Of a DNA stretch of 44,454 bases, positions 19,615 through 28,610 are shown piece after piece (position 1 is the first letter of the stretch; each line of letters starts with the position of its first letter). The DNA lies in assembly GCA_012744395.1 (NCBI GenBank), contig JAAYCB010000246.1, positions 1 through 44,454 on the forward strand, written 5' to 3'. The notes below the pieces were generated by a model. That model searched no databases. It saw nothing but the letters and a program-made list of their open reading frames with translations, and was not told where the DNA came from. The stretch comes from Pirellulaceae bacterium. Lineage in GTDB: Bacteria > Planctomycetota > Planctomycetia > Pirellulales > Thermoguttaceae. Made by a program: the position numbers and the translations under genes.

Positions 19615-22600
19615 ATGGATTCCTTGCACACCGAACGACCCACAACAAGGCAACGGTCTCGACTCGTCCGCTGGATTGGCGGCATCTTCCTCTGCGCGCT
19701 CTGGGCGGCCGGTGGAGAGGGCGCCGATCCGCCCGGCAACGTGGCGACGGTGCCGCTGGCCAAGGGGGACGACGCCCTCAGCGCGGAACTCCAGTTCGGC
19801 GACGCCGAACAGTGGGCAACGCTCGCCGTGCATCTCGACGACGGCACGTCGCATGTCTTTCGCGCGCGTGTGGAGCCGGAACGGATCCGGAGAAAGACCA
19901 CGGAAAACGGCGCAACCGTCTGGAAACAGGAGACCCTGCCCGAGGCCGCCGTCAACTTCTCCGGGCTGGTCCGCTACCACAGCCGGCCGCGGTTGGCCCG
20001 TTACACCAACGAACAACAAGACGACCTGATTGCCCGCTGGTCCCAGCTTCCCGCCGCTTCGCAGCGATTCATCACCTTCGAAGCGAGACAGGATCAGGGC
20101 GGCGTGGAGATCTACCTGGACGGCCAATACGCCGGGCGGCGCGACGCGGCGGGCAGACTCCAGCGCCTTGAAATCTCCCTGGCGGAAACCGGACAGGTCC
20201 GCCGCGCACGCTCCTTCAAAGGCGATCAGGATGCGGCAGCGTTTCTCCCGCTGGATCTGAAGTGGATCGCCAGGCCGGGGGCGATGCGGAACGCCGCCGT
20301 TTCGCTCCCGCCGGGCCTGCGGACCGTTGGCGGCGTGCCGATCCTGGTCGCCGCCGGCGAGGCGAGCGTCGATGTCGGTGTGGTCAAGGAGTGCAAGGGC
20401 TCCTGGGCGCTGGAATGCGACGAGCACCTGGCCCGAACCGCGCTGGACGGCATGCCGGAGACGGCCCATTTCTCCGTGCCGCAAGCCGCCTACTGCCGCG
20501 CGTGGGTGTTGTGCGCGGTGGATCCGGCCCCGGACCTTGATCCGATCCTCACGGCCCGCCTGACGCGATTCGCAAGGTCCGGCCGCGGCGACGCGATTGC
20601 CGACACGACGATCGTGCTGCCCCGCCCCGGGGAACCGCTCCGCCCCGGCCTGGCGCAAGTCGGCTCGGTCCGCTTCGAAAGGAACGGCCAGGCGATCGAG
20701 GTCCCTTTGCTGCTGGTGGAATTCCAGCTCAAGCCGGGCGAAATTCTCGACCTGTTGTCGATGGAGGAGGATCCCAACGCATCGATGACCCGCGCCGCCT
20801 ACCTCGACTTCGAGTTTCTCGGCAAGCTCGACGGCCTCTCGGCCCAGTGGGACCGCCGCCACAAACCAGACAAGAAATCAACCAGCGGAGTGCACCTGTT
20901 CGGCGCGACGCTCGAGCGCAGCCCCGTCTCCCTCCGCCTTGAGAGCGGCCAGCCGGGCAACATCTTCCACAACGGCGAGCGGCCGGAGATGACGGCCGTG
21001 CTGAGGGCGAGCTGGCCCTCTGCGGCCGTGTTCGGCTGGAAGATTCGCGACGTCGATGGCCGCACGACTGGCCAGGCAAGCGAAAAACTCGTGTTCGCGG
21101 CGGCCGGCGAAGAGAAGACCGTCCGCATTCCACTAAAGATGAATGCCCTGGGCTGGTACGGCATCGACCTTGCCCTCGACGACGATCGCGGCCGCCCGTT
21201 GCTCGCGCACTCGGCCGCGTGTGCCCTCTTGGGCGACGACACCCGCAAGGCCGGCTACGATTCGCCGTACGGCACATGGTGGTTCGCCGGGGCGCACTAC
21301 GGTGCGGGCGCAAAGGAAATCGCCGGGCCGATGCTCTTCAAGGCCGGCCTCCGCAAGACGACGTTCGGCTGGTCCGACTACTCGGAAGCGGACATGGCGC
21401 CGTGGAAGATCACGCTGAACCAGTTGGGCTGGAGCCTGGCGCCGAAGGACCTGGCGGACAAGAACAAGGCCTACGACGAAGCCGAAGCGCTCGTCCGCCA
21501 GATGAGGGAGCGGTTTCCCCACTGCCGCAGCGCCGACATCTTTCACGAGAGCTATGCCCACTATCTGCCGGCCGAACTGGTCGGCGAACAGCCCGCCGAA
21601 GACGAACAGGCGGTGCGGGACGGCAAGCTGCGCGTCGAAATCGGCCAGTTCGCCGCGCAGTTCTATCGCGAGCGGTTTCCCGAGGTCGAATTGCTGGTCG
21701 GCAACACGAGCAGTTCCGCGTCGATTCTGGCCGCCCTGCTGCGGCACGGATTCGATGCGAAGTACATCGACTACATCGGCGTCGAAGCGGTCGGCCAGAC
21801 GGGCATGCCGGAGCTGCTCTGGGAAGGTTCGACGCAGGGCATCTGGCTGGCGCGGGAGGTAGCGCGGAAGTACGGCCACGATCTGCCGCTCACCGGCTGC
21901 TTCGAATTCACCGCCCGCACCGATCGCAACCTGGGGGCCCGGCGGCAGGCCGAGTGGATCGTCCGCGACATGCTCCTGTGCCATGCGTATCGGTTCAAGC
22001 ACATCAATCCGGCGATTCTTCACGACGCCGGCAACGCGTACTTCAATACGCTCTGGGGCGCCGGAGGGCTGTGCCGCCGCAATCCGTTGCTTTACCCCAA
22101 GCCGGCCTACGTCGCCGTGGCCACGTTGACCAAGGTCCTCGACCAGGTCGGAACGCCGTCCCGGATCGCCACGGGGTCGACAACCGTGTACGCATTGGAG
22201 TTCCCACGATCCGACGGCAAGCTGGTCTATGCTCTGTGGACGGCGTGCGGCGAGGCCCGGCTGCGGCTCGCTTTTTCGAAACGCGTCGCGCCGACGCTCG
22301 TCGGCTTGTATGGCGCTCCGGCGGCAATCGGAGAGGGCAGACGTCTCGACGTCGACTGCGGCACCGCGCCGCTGTACGTCGTCGCGCCGCTGGCGTGCCA
22401 GTCGATCGAGGTCCGCCAGCGCCGCTTCGCCGCTCCACCCGACTCGTTCCGGGTCCTGGATCCAATGAACGACCTTGCGCAGTGGTCGATCGCCGAGGGG
22501 GACGCCCGTCTGGCCCAGCCCACTCCCCGCGGGCTGCCGCTTCGCGTCGCCGGCGAGTTTGCGTTGACGCAGGTTGACGATGAGGAAAAGGGGCCGAGCC

Positions 22601-23070
22601 TACAGCTCGCGCTCCGCCGCAAGGGGCAATTGCCCGAGATCGTCGGCGAGTATACCCGCTTGAAACGCGCTCAGCCCGAGTTGGCGCCGGGGAGGCCCGC
22701 GGCCGTTGGCGTCTGGGTCAAGGGCGACTCGGGGTGGGGCAAGATCATCTTCGAGATCGAAGACGCGGTCGGCGCGGTGTGGCGGACCGAAGGCGTCTGG
22801 CACGATTGGCCGGGCGACCTGGCGATCTGCCACGACGGCTGGCGGTTCATGAGCTTTCCCATCGACGGCAACACGAGCGTGCCGAACATCTCGCCGGGCG
22901 CCCGCTGGACCAGCACCTCGCCGGGCAGAAAGGACCGCATCCAGTTCCCCATCAAACTGGTCGGCCTCAGCCTGGCGATCAACCGCAAGGCGCTCGACCT
23001 GACGGAAATGAAACCGGTTGCCGGGGTGCTGCGACTGCGGGACCTGGGCGTTTGCCGGCAGCGCGATTGA
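19615..23070 (+). CDS. Large secreted protein with glycosidase-like TIM barrel
   Basis: A 1151-residue protein with an N-terminal export signal (hydrophobic RWIGGIFLCALWAAGG after a basic stretch). The first 500 residues look all-beta (sandwich-like). The middle (about 540-840) looks like a (beta/alpha)8 barrel: it has SPYGTWWFAGAHYG, then DIFHESYAHYLP with E645, and GCFEFTARTD with E764. These are placed like the acid/base and nucleophile pair of clan GH-A enzymes. The last 250 residues again look beta-rich and binding-type (WSIAEGDARLAQPTPRG). I cannot assign a GH family. It is divergent from the GH141-like gene, suggesting joint action on a glycan. SD-like AAAGGAAAGGA precedes the ATG. Confidence 0.7.
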   Translation: MDSLHTERPTTRQRSRLVRWIGGIFLCALWAAGGEGADPPGNVATVPLAKGDDALSAELQFGDAEQWATLAVHLDDGTSHVFRARVEPERIRRKTTENGATVWKQETLPEAAVNFSGLVRYHSRPRLARYTNEQQDDLIARWSQLPAASQRFITFEARQDQGGVEIYLDGQYAGRRDAAGRLQRLEISLAETGQVRRARSFKGDQDAAAFLPLDLKWIARPGAMRNAAVSLPPGLRTVGGVPILVAAGEASVDVGVVKECKGSWALECDEHLARTALDGMPETAHFSVPQAAYCRAWVLCAVDPAPDLDPILTARLTRFARSGRGDAIADTTIVLPRPGEPLRPGLAQVGSVRFERNGQAIEVPLLLVEFQLKPGEILDLLSMEEDPNASMTRAAYLDFEFLGKLDGLSAQWDRRHKPDKKSTSGVHLFGATLERSPVSLRLESGQPGNIFHNGERPEMTAVLRASWPSAAVFGWKIRDVDGRTTGQASEKLVFAAAGEEKTVRIPLKMNALGWYGIDLALDDDRGRPLLAHSAACALLGDDTRKAGYDSPYGTWWFAGAHYGAGAKEIAGPMLFKAGLRKTTFGWSDYSEADMAPWKITLNQLGWSLAPKDLADKNKAYDEAEALVRQMRERFPHCRSADIFHESYAHYLPAELVGEQPAEDEQAVRDGKLRVEIGQFAAQFYRERFPEVELLVGNTSSSASILAALLRHGFDAKYIDYIGVEAVGQTGMPELLWEGSTQGIWLAREVARKYGHDLPLTGCFEFTARTDRNLGARRQAEWIVRDMLLCHAYRFKHINPAILHDAGNAYFNTLWGAGGLCRRNPLLYPKPAYVAVATLTKVLDQVGTPSRIATGSTTVYALEFPRSDGKLVYALWTACGEARLRLAFSKRVAPTLVGLYGAPAAIGEGRRLDVDCGTAPLYVVAPLACQSIEVRQRRFAAPPDSFRVLDPMNDLAQWSIAEGDARLAQPTPRGLPLRVAGEFALTQVDDEEKGPSLQLALRRKGQLPEIVGEYTRLKRAQPELAPGRPAAVGVWVKGDSGWGKIIFEIEDAVGAVWRTEGVWHDWPGDLAICHDGWRFMSFPIDGNTSVPNISPGARWTSTSPGRKDRIQFPIKLVGLSLAINRKALDLTEMKPVAGVLRLRDLGVCRQRD

Positions 23071-23257
23071 TCGAAGTCGGCATCAAGAGTGACTACGACC
23101 GCCTGACGCTCACGGGCCGCCTTGAGAAGACCACGATCGGCCGTGTTCGCCATGCCCAAGTCGCCGACGTGCTCGAGCACCGCACCGTCCGCCGCGTGAA
23201 GGCGGGCGCCGGCATCGCCAAGCCATCGATGATTTTTTGCCGAACCAAATCCTTCAT
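23071..23257 (-). pseudogene. Decayed DUF5615 (PIN-like, Mut7-C type) toxin/nuclease gene
   Basis: One minus-strand frame reads EHVGDLGMANTADRGLLKAA, then ERQAVVVTLDADFD, the hallmark core of DUF5615 proteins, which are PIN-like nucleases usually paired with DUF433 antitoxins. No start codon lies in that frame. The only good start (ATG 23257, with GGGAGGA four bases upstream) is in another frame, which reads MKDLVRQKIIDGL, so a frameshift has occurred. The C-terminal third is missing because the frame runs into the 3' end of the 1151-residue gene. No antitoxin gene is adjacent. I judge it a remnant; its promoter-like region (23271-23304) still looks intact. Confidence 0.6.
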
Positions 23258-23270
23258 TGATCCTCCCATC

Positions 23271-23304
23271 AAGGACATTATACTCTATTATTGTCCTTTT
23301 ACGA
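23271..23304 (-). promoter_or_regulatory. Promoter-like site inside an operator-like palindrome
   Basis: AAGGACA (23271-23277) and TGTCCTT (23292-23298) form an inverted repeat with a 14-nt spacer. On the minus strand a perfect -10 hexamer TATAAT (23282-23277) lies inside it, about 20 nt upstream of the ATG at 23257. The AT-rich tract stands out from its GC-rich surroundings. The layout is that of an autoregulated toxin-antitoxin-type promoter. The -35 box is poor (TTCGTA near 23300-23305). Confidence 0.5.
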
Positions 23305-23494
23305 AGGATAACTTGGCGATCTCGAGAGCGGTCGCTCGGGGCGGGGCGGCGGGCAGCATTGAGGTTCTGCCGCAGGTTGGACGCAAGACGGCCATGCAAC
23401 CGGCGTGCGCCTGGCGTTTCACCGTGACGTGGTATTGCCGCGGGTGGCCCGCCGCTCCCGCCGTGGCCCTGCGGGCTTTCCTGTTGATCCAGGG

Positions 23495-23541
23495 CGGCAG
23501 GGCAACTCGGCCCTGCCGGGGGTGGGCCGCTCTGGTCCACC
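23495..23541 (-). terminator. Strong hairpins just downstream of the DUF1559 gene
   Basis: CGGCAGGGC (23495-23503) and GCCCTGCCG (23510-23518) form a perfect 9-bp stem with a 6-nt loop. An imperfect GGGTGG-to-CCACCC stem follows at about 23519-23541. They lie within 55 nt of the DUF1559 stop codon at 23549. No T-run is present, so a Rho-independent mechanism is uncertain; position supports a transcript-end role. Confidence 0.45.
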
Positions 23542-23548
23542 CTGCGGG

Positions 23549-24460
23549 CTAGAATTCGCCGACGGTCTCGCCGCCCTGCCGGGTGCACAGGGCGTTGTAG
23601 ACGTCCACGTTGATCGTTTCGGCGATCATCTGCACGTGTCCGTCGCAGAGCAGGAAGTTCGTGCCCGAGGGGTGGAAGCTGCTGAAGTTGTGCGTCTTCT
23701 GCTCCACGTTGGCCTCCGAATTCGGTGGGAACTCCGCGGAGGCCACCGCAACCACGCGGGCCGGGCTGTGCCAGCCGCCGGGGACCACGCCCGTCCATGT
23801 CGAATACATCCATTTCGACCAGCGTTCGCCAACCATGAACGTGGCGCTGAGGCCGTCGACGATTTCGTTGAAGGGCACCCCGCGGTTGAGGTGGAACACG
23901 CCGTTGCCCTGGCACGCGTTGTAGGCCGGCGCGCCGGAAACGCAGATCGCGTGCAGGTCCTCGGTGCCGAAGACTCCGGGGTAGTTGCTCGCCGCCAGCC
24001 GGGCGAGCACGTTCGTCCCTTCCGTCTCTTCGTCGACGGCATCCTTCAGGTCGAACAGGTCTTCGCCGATGTCCGACGGGCAGCGGAAGGTTCGGATCAC
24101 CGTCGTTCGAGCCTGCGCGTTGGCGCCGTCAACGACCGGCAGACGCATGTCGATCAAGTTGTCGTAGAGCGACTGCTGTTCGATGAACGGCAGAATCCGG
24201 GTGCTCCAGGCCCATCCCGGGTCCCCCTCGAAGTGCGGCTTGCCGCTGGAATCGAAGCCCAGCCAGCCGATCGGCAGCGTCTTGTGCACGTCGTGGTACA
24301 TGTGCAGACCCAGGCCGAGCTGCTTCAGGTTATTGGTGCACGACATCCGCCGCGCCGCTTCCCGCGCGGCTTGCACGGCCGGCAGCAACAGCGCGACGAG
24401 GATGCCGATGATCGCGATCACCACCAACAGTTCTACTAGTGTAAACGCCTTGTTTCGCAT
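23549..24460 (-). CDS. DUF1559 prepilin-like protein (H-X9-DG)
   Basis: A 303-residue member of the planctomycete-expanded DUF1559 family. The N-terminus is a type IV prepilin-like signal, MRNKAFTLVELLVVIAIIG, with the conserved Glu at +5; the residue before the cleavage Phe is Ala instead of the usual Gly. The helix continues AAREAARRMSCTNNLKQLGL, the family signature. The C-terminus has HPSGTNFLLCDG, the H-X9-DG motif. These proteins are thought to be assembled pseudopilin-like at the cell surface; their function is unknown. Preceded on the same strand, 97 nt upstream, by a small membrane protein, probably one transcript. Confidence 0.93.
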   Translation of the reverse strand: MRNKAFTLVELLVVIAIIGILVALLLPAVQAAREAARRMSCTNNLKQLGLGLHMYHDVHKTLPIGWLGFDSSGKPHFEGDPGWAWSTRILPFIEQQSLYDNLIDMRLPVVDGANAQARTTVIRTFRCPSDIGEDLFDLKDAVDEETEGTNVLARLAASNYPGVFGTEDLHAICVSGAPAYNACQGNGVFHLNRGVPFNEIVDGLSATFMVGERWSKWMYSTWTGVVPGGWHSPARVVAVASAEFPPNSEANVEQKTHNFSSFHPSGTNFLLCDGHVQMIAETINVDVYNALCTRQGGETVGEF

Positions 24461-24557
24461 GAAACGCCCCCTGGTTGCGGAGGAATGATCGGAAGCAATC
24501 CACGGAAGCAGGCCCCCGCGCGCAGGGGCCTGCTCAGGAAGAAGCGCCAAGAGGGGA

Positions 24558-24965
24558 TCAAGCGAGCGGAGGCGGCCCGCGGCTCCAGACGGTGACTGGA
24601 ATTTGCGCGATCCAGACGGTCCCGGGCAAGAGTACCACCGGTTCAATCGCCCCGGCGGACGCCGGACGCACGCCGGCAACGGCGCCAATCGGCGTCTGGG
24701 CGAGAAAATCGCAGATCGGGCAGTCCGCGTGGTCGACGGTTCGGCCGGATCGGACCATCTCTGCGGGGGACCCGGCCCGGTGCGACGCCGCGACGCCGCA
24801 CGCGTGGCAGCCGACCAGCGCGTGCCGGCCGACCGGATTCGCTTCGCCCGTCGTAGCCGAACAGGCGGAACCGCGATGGGTATGGAACGCCCCGCCAACC
24901 GTCACGGCCAGAAGATAGCCGCTGAGGAGGACAAGAACGCTCGTTTTGTGGAGGAGGATCTTCAT
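24558..24965 (-). CDS. Small secreted/membrane protein, His/Cys-rich (DUF2946-like)
   Basis: A 135-residue protein starting MKILLHKTSVLVLLSGYLLA, i.e. one N-terminal signal or membrane helix followed by GGAFHTHRGS. Then come cysteine and histidine clusters: CHAC and HADCPICDF. This spacing resembles small DUF2946-like proteins linked elsewhere to metal handling, but the similarity is modest. The start was chosen at ATG 24965 because the helix begins there; the frame is open upstream to 25100 and an ATG at 24989 is possible. No good ribosome-binding site is visible for either. It probably shares a transcript with the DUF1559 gene. Confidence 0.6.
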   Translation of the reverse strand: MKILLHKTSVLVLLSGYLLAVTVGGAFHTHRGSACSATTGEANPVGRHALVGCHACGVAASHRAGSPAEMVRSGRTVDHADCPICDFLAQTPIGAVAGVRPASAGAIEPVVLLPGTVWIAQIPVTVWSRGPPPLA

Positions 24966-25183
24966 CAGGGTCCGCAATTCGCCCGCCATGCAGCAAGGGG
25001 CGGCGCCGACTCTCACGGTCCGCGGGCTTGCGCCCCGACCGCGATCTGCCCGGTCCGCGCGGTGAGCCGTCTCCCTCAGCGTCTGTCCGGCGAGGGGCAC
25101 AAATTCATGCTAAGCAAGTACTACCGTCGCGTCAATCGGTAAGGCGATGGGCCGGCCCGAACCGCCCGTCTGACGAGGGAGAA

Positions 25184-28021
25184 TCAGCGGCCCGTTAGAG
25201 CAGCTCCGCCCGGCGCGTCCACCGCCTCAGCCGCAGCCGGCAGCGCCGCGAACGCGAGAGACTCGATGGCGATGTCGTCGAGGTAGGCGTCGCCAAGGCC
25301 CGAGAGGGCGAACGTCACGCGGACCGGACCCGACTGCGTGCACACCCGGTAGAGGGTGAACTCTTGCCATTGTTCGGCGACTTCGATCCGGTCGGCGAGG
25401 GCCCGCCCGGCAATCGAGTCGAAGATCAGCAGTCCATCCGGGCTGCCGGTGATCGGCCTGGGGACGCGGACCCAGCCGCGAATGGCCAGCAGGGTCCCCG
25501 CTTCGATCTCGACCGGCGCGGACGCGATCCAAACCGGGGGGGTTTCGACCAGCTGTGGAACCTCCGCGGGGTCGGACGGCCGGACGGAGATTCTCAGCCC
25601 CAGTCCGCCGGAGCGGGCGGCTTCCGGGGCGAGATTGGCTTCCGAGTGGACCGCCGGAACGGCGTGCTGGAAATGATCCCAGCCGGACGCAAGCCAGGTC
25701 CGGAGGTCTTCGAAGTCGCCCCCCGGCAGCCGGCTGGGGGCCGACTTGGCCTGCACGACGCTGTGGAGGAGTCTCCAATGTGCGGGCAGGCCGGCGAAGC
25801 TGATCGCCGCCGGGCTGGTGACCGGGCGGGCGACGCTTTGCGAAGCGGCCAGCCAATGGGCCCGCTCGAAAAGCATCAACGGGCGGAACGCCTCTTCGGC
25901 CGCCGCATAGGCGGCGCCGTAGTCGCGGGCGGCCAGCCGTCCGGCGCACGCCTGGCTCGACTGGCGGGCCGCCCGGCGGAGGACCGGCACGTCGTTTTCC
26001 AGCGTTTTCAGTTCCGCGGTGCGGGGCGCGGCGAGGCTCAGCGGGATCAGCGTGCTTTCGAACTGCTCGATCTTCAGCTCGACCAGCGCGCGCTGGAGTT
26101 CGGCGGCGCGGCGGCCGATCTCGGCGACCCGCCGGTTGCAGCTGTTGTGGGCAAGCGGGTCTTCGGTGAGCAATACCTGGGCGGTCAGGCTGAACGATTC
26201 AAGCGTGATCCGCGTGCCGCCGGTGACGCGCTTGCGGCGGACCGGGTGCAGCCTGCCCGGGATCATCTCGTAAGCCGTGTGCGATTCGGGCACGCCCGGC
26301 ACAACCACCGAAATCGTCCGCTGGGAGGAAGGGCCGGGCGCCTGCTGGGCGCCCCGCCCCGACCAGATCGGCAGCAGTAGGCTTGCCCGATCGGTGCGGA
26401 AGACGGCGGCGGCGATCTCCGGGTCGCTCGCTTCGGCGAGCGTGACGAACGTGCCGCCGGCGAGCCACGGCTCGGCAATCGAGAGTTCGAGGTTCAGCAG
26501 CTCGAGCGCCGCGCTGCGGATTCGCGAAGCCCGATCGCTGCGGTCAAGGGGCGTGAACGATTCGAACAGCAGCCCCCGCGCCCCGCCCGAGGCCGAGGCA
26601 TACGTGATCAGCCGCAGTTGTTCAGCGGAGAAGCCCGCCGCCGCCGGATCGCCCGGCGCAATCGCCTCCCATTGGGCGCGGACAAGCCGGTCCGGCTCGG
26701 TCGACACGGCGACCCAGACGGGAGTGCCAGGCCGGGCAAGCTGCGGCCGCTGGCGAAGCCAGCCGGCATAGTCGCCCAGTTCGAAACTCGAGCCCAAGAC
26801 CGTCCGCCCGATCACCAGGACATCGACAATCCGGCTGTAGGCGCGCAGATCGCTTTCCGGCCGGGCAATCAGCGGGCGGCGGACCTGGCTGTCCGCCGCG
26901 CGAATCTGTTCCGCCCAGAGGCGCGTCGTCTCCACCTGCCGACTGCCGAGCCCGTCGCCCAGGTCCCACGCCAGGACCGGCCGGCACTCCGGGCCGATCT
27001 CCGCAATCGGCGCCGGCGAACCGTCCGGCAGCGTCCCCTGCGGCATCGGGGGCGCGGGGCTAATCAGCCAGATCCCCGTGCGCTCGGCTTCTTCGAGCAG
27101 CCCGGCATCCGGAAATCGATCGAGCCATACCGTGTTGAAGCCCAGCACCTTGAAGACGGCCAGCGGCTCGCCGCGGCGCCGCGCCGCGCGAACGAACATC
27201 GGGCGATCGCCGACCAGCAGCACGGATCGGTCGAGCCGGACGGGGCGGACCTGGCCCTCGCCGGTTGCAGACAAGGCGGCGCTGGCCCACGCCGTGGGGG
27301 TCTCGGCCAGCGGCGGGAGCGGTTGCGGCGCGGCGGCGATTTCCACATGGCCGGCCAAGTCGAGGTCGTCGATCCACAGATTGGTCTGGCCCGGCCCGCC
27401 GTAGACATTCAACACGATCCGCGACAGGTAGCTCTGGCGGGAATCGACCGACGGCCCGAACTCGCTGCGAAGAATGTGGGTCTGGCGGACGAGGAGTCGC
27501 GGCAGGTCGTCGATCCGCAGCTGTTGCCATCGCCCGACGGTCGAGTAGCTGGTTCCCCGCAGCAACGCGGTCAGTGGTTTGCCGGTCTCCGGGTGGCGGG
27601 TCCGTGGGAGGGTAATTTCGGCGAGGAGCTGGATGCCCGCGCGGTCGGCGAGGATTTGGACGGACGGGGCGAGTTCGGCAATGACTTGCGGCCGGCCGAC
27701 TTCGTGACCGAAATAGACGTGCGTTCCGCCGTCGCCGACCAGCTGGATGAACTCGGAACGTTCCCCCGTGCGGCGGACGTCGGCCGTGCGGCGATGCTGC
27801 TTGACGGTGAACCGCGCGTCGCCGCCGAGGTTCTGCCACGAGACCTCGGTGCTCTCAAAGCCTTCGTACCAGGCCTGTGCCAGGACGGCGGCGGGACACC
27901 AGGCCGCGACGGCCACGGCGGCCGCCACCAGCGCAGCCCGGATGGCGACGGCCGGTTTCCCGCGGCTCGGGCTGATCGATTGGCTGGAATTGCGGCACAA
28001 GATGGTCGGTCCCCGCAGCAT
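25184..28021 (-). CDS. Large secreted protein with degenerate TIM barrel and binding-type domains
   Basis: A 945-residue protein. An N-terminal export signal (AALVAAAVAVAAWCPAAVLAQA) is followed by a beta-sandwich-like domain (WYEGFESTEVSWQ ... LWIDDLDLAGHVEI). A glycosidase-superfamily-like barrel follows (DRSVLLVGDRPMFVRAARRR, VFKVLGFNTVWLDRF, VLAWDLGDG). The usual NE acid/base pair is replaced at VLAWDLGDG, so catalysis is doubtful. The last 170 residues (LPGGDFEDLRTWLASGWDHF ... DAYLDDIAIES) look like a carbohydrate-binding-type sandwich. ATG 28021 has no Shine-Dalgarno, so the true start may lie a little downstream. I do not recognise a specific function. Confidence 0.75.
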   Translation of the reverse strand: MLRGPTILCRNSSQSISPSRGKPAVAIRAALVAAAVAVAAWCPAAVLAQAWYEGFESTEVSWQNLGGDARFTVKQHRRTADVRRTGERSEFIQLVGDGGTHVYFGHEVGRPQVIAELAPSVQILADRAGIQLLAEITLPRTRHPETGKPLTALLRGTSYSTVGRWQQLRIDDLPRLLVRQTHILRSEFGPSVDSRQSYLSRIVLNVYGGPGQTNLWIDDLDLAGHVEIAAAPQPLPPLAETPTAWASAALSATGEGQVRPVRLDRSVLLVGDRPMFVRAARRRGEPLAVFKVLGFNTVWLDRFPDAGLLEEAERTGIWLISPAPPMPQGTLPDGSPAPIAEIGPECRPVLAWDLGDGLGSRQVETTRLWAEQIRAADSQVRRPLIARPESDLRAYSRIVDVLVIGRTVLGSSFELGDYAGWLRQRPQLARPGTPVWVAVSTEPDRLVRAQWEAIAPGDPAAAGFSAEQLRLITYASASGGARGLLFESFTPLDRSDRASRIRSAALELLNLELSIAEPWLAGGTFVTLAEASDPEIAAAVFRTDRASLLLPIWSGRGAQQAPGPSSQRTISVVVPGVPESHTAYEMIPGRLHPVRRKRVTGGTRITLESFSLTAQVLLTEDPLAHNSCNRRVAEIGRRAAELQRALVELKIEQFESTLIPLSLAAPRTAELKTLENDVPVLRRAARQSSQACAGRLAARDYGAAYAAAEEAFRPLMLFERAHWLAASQSVARPVTSPAAISFAGLPAHWRLLHSVVQAKSAPSRLPGGDFEDLRTWLASGWDHFQHAVPAVHSEANLAPEAARSGGLGLRISVRPSDPAEVPQLVETPPVWIASAPVEIEAGTLLAIRGWVRVPRPITGSPDGLLIFDSIAGRALADRIEVAEQWQEFTLYRVCTQSGPVRVTFALSGLGDAYLDDIAIESLAFAALPAAAEAVDAPGGAALTGR

Positions 28022-28289
28022 TGTCCGGTTTGGGAGGGGAACTTGTCGTTCTGCCGGGGCGTCTTAAGAGAGAGAATATCGACGCAACACGCGCTTCTAT
28101 CACGATTTGCCACATACATCCAGGCCAAACGTGGCGAAATGTCACCGCGGGCGAAGCCGCGAGGCGTTTGCTGGAATCACATAACCTGTTTACAGAACGG
28201 GAGTTGCATCACATGACGAGCATCAGACCGCGGTGTGGCACAATGGATGCGTGTCTCTCCGATCGTCTTACCGAGTGAAGGAGACATCC

Positions 28290-28574
28290 ATGGCGAGTCA
28301 TTCCGACAACCCCCACGACAAGGCCAACGATATTCCCACCGAGTTAGCTGACCTGGTCGAAGCGATTCGCAAGCTGCCCGCCGAAACCCGAAATCAGGTC
28401 GAGACGGCCCTCGAGCGGGTGGTCGACAACACCCGTCGGCGGCGACGCATTCTGACCCTGGTCCAAGACGCCCTCAGCCAGTTGCGCTTGGATATGAAGT
28501 ACTTGATGTTCGACCTGGAGGCGACGCGGCGCGAACGGGACGACTACCGCCGGCAATTGGAGGAGGCCTCCTGA
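28290..28574 (+). CDS. Small coiled-coil protein conserved in planctomycetes
   Basis: A 94-residue, soluble, highly charged protein. After a polar N-terminus comes LADLVEAIRKLPAETRNQVE, then NTRRRRRILTLVQDALSQLR and LDMKYLMFDLEATRRERDDY, which predicts two long helices with coiled-coil character. I recall similar proteins only from planctomycetes and know of no function. The start was set at ATG 28290 with AAGGAG 7 nt upstream; the frame is open to 28233. A terminator follows at 28611-28650, separating it from the kinase gene, so it is probably transcribed alone. Confidence 0.8.
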   Translation: MASHSDNPHDKANDIPTELADLVEAIRKLPAETRNQVETALERVVDNTRRRRRILTLVQDALSQLRLDMKYLMFDLEATRRERDDYRRQLEEAS

Positions 28575-28610
28575 GACCCGCCGAGCGAACCGCAGCGTGG
28601 TATCCGCCAG

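Noticed and set aside
26618..28216. A 532-residue plus-strand frame opposite the large secreted protein
   Set aside because: Composition and lack of motifs mark it as shadow.
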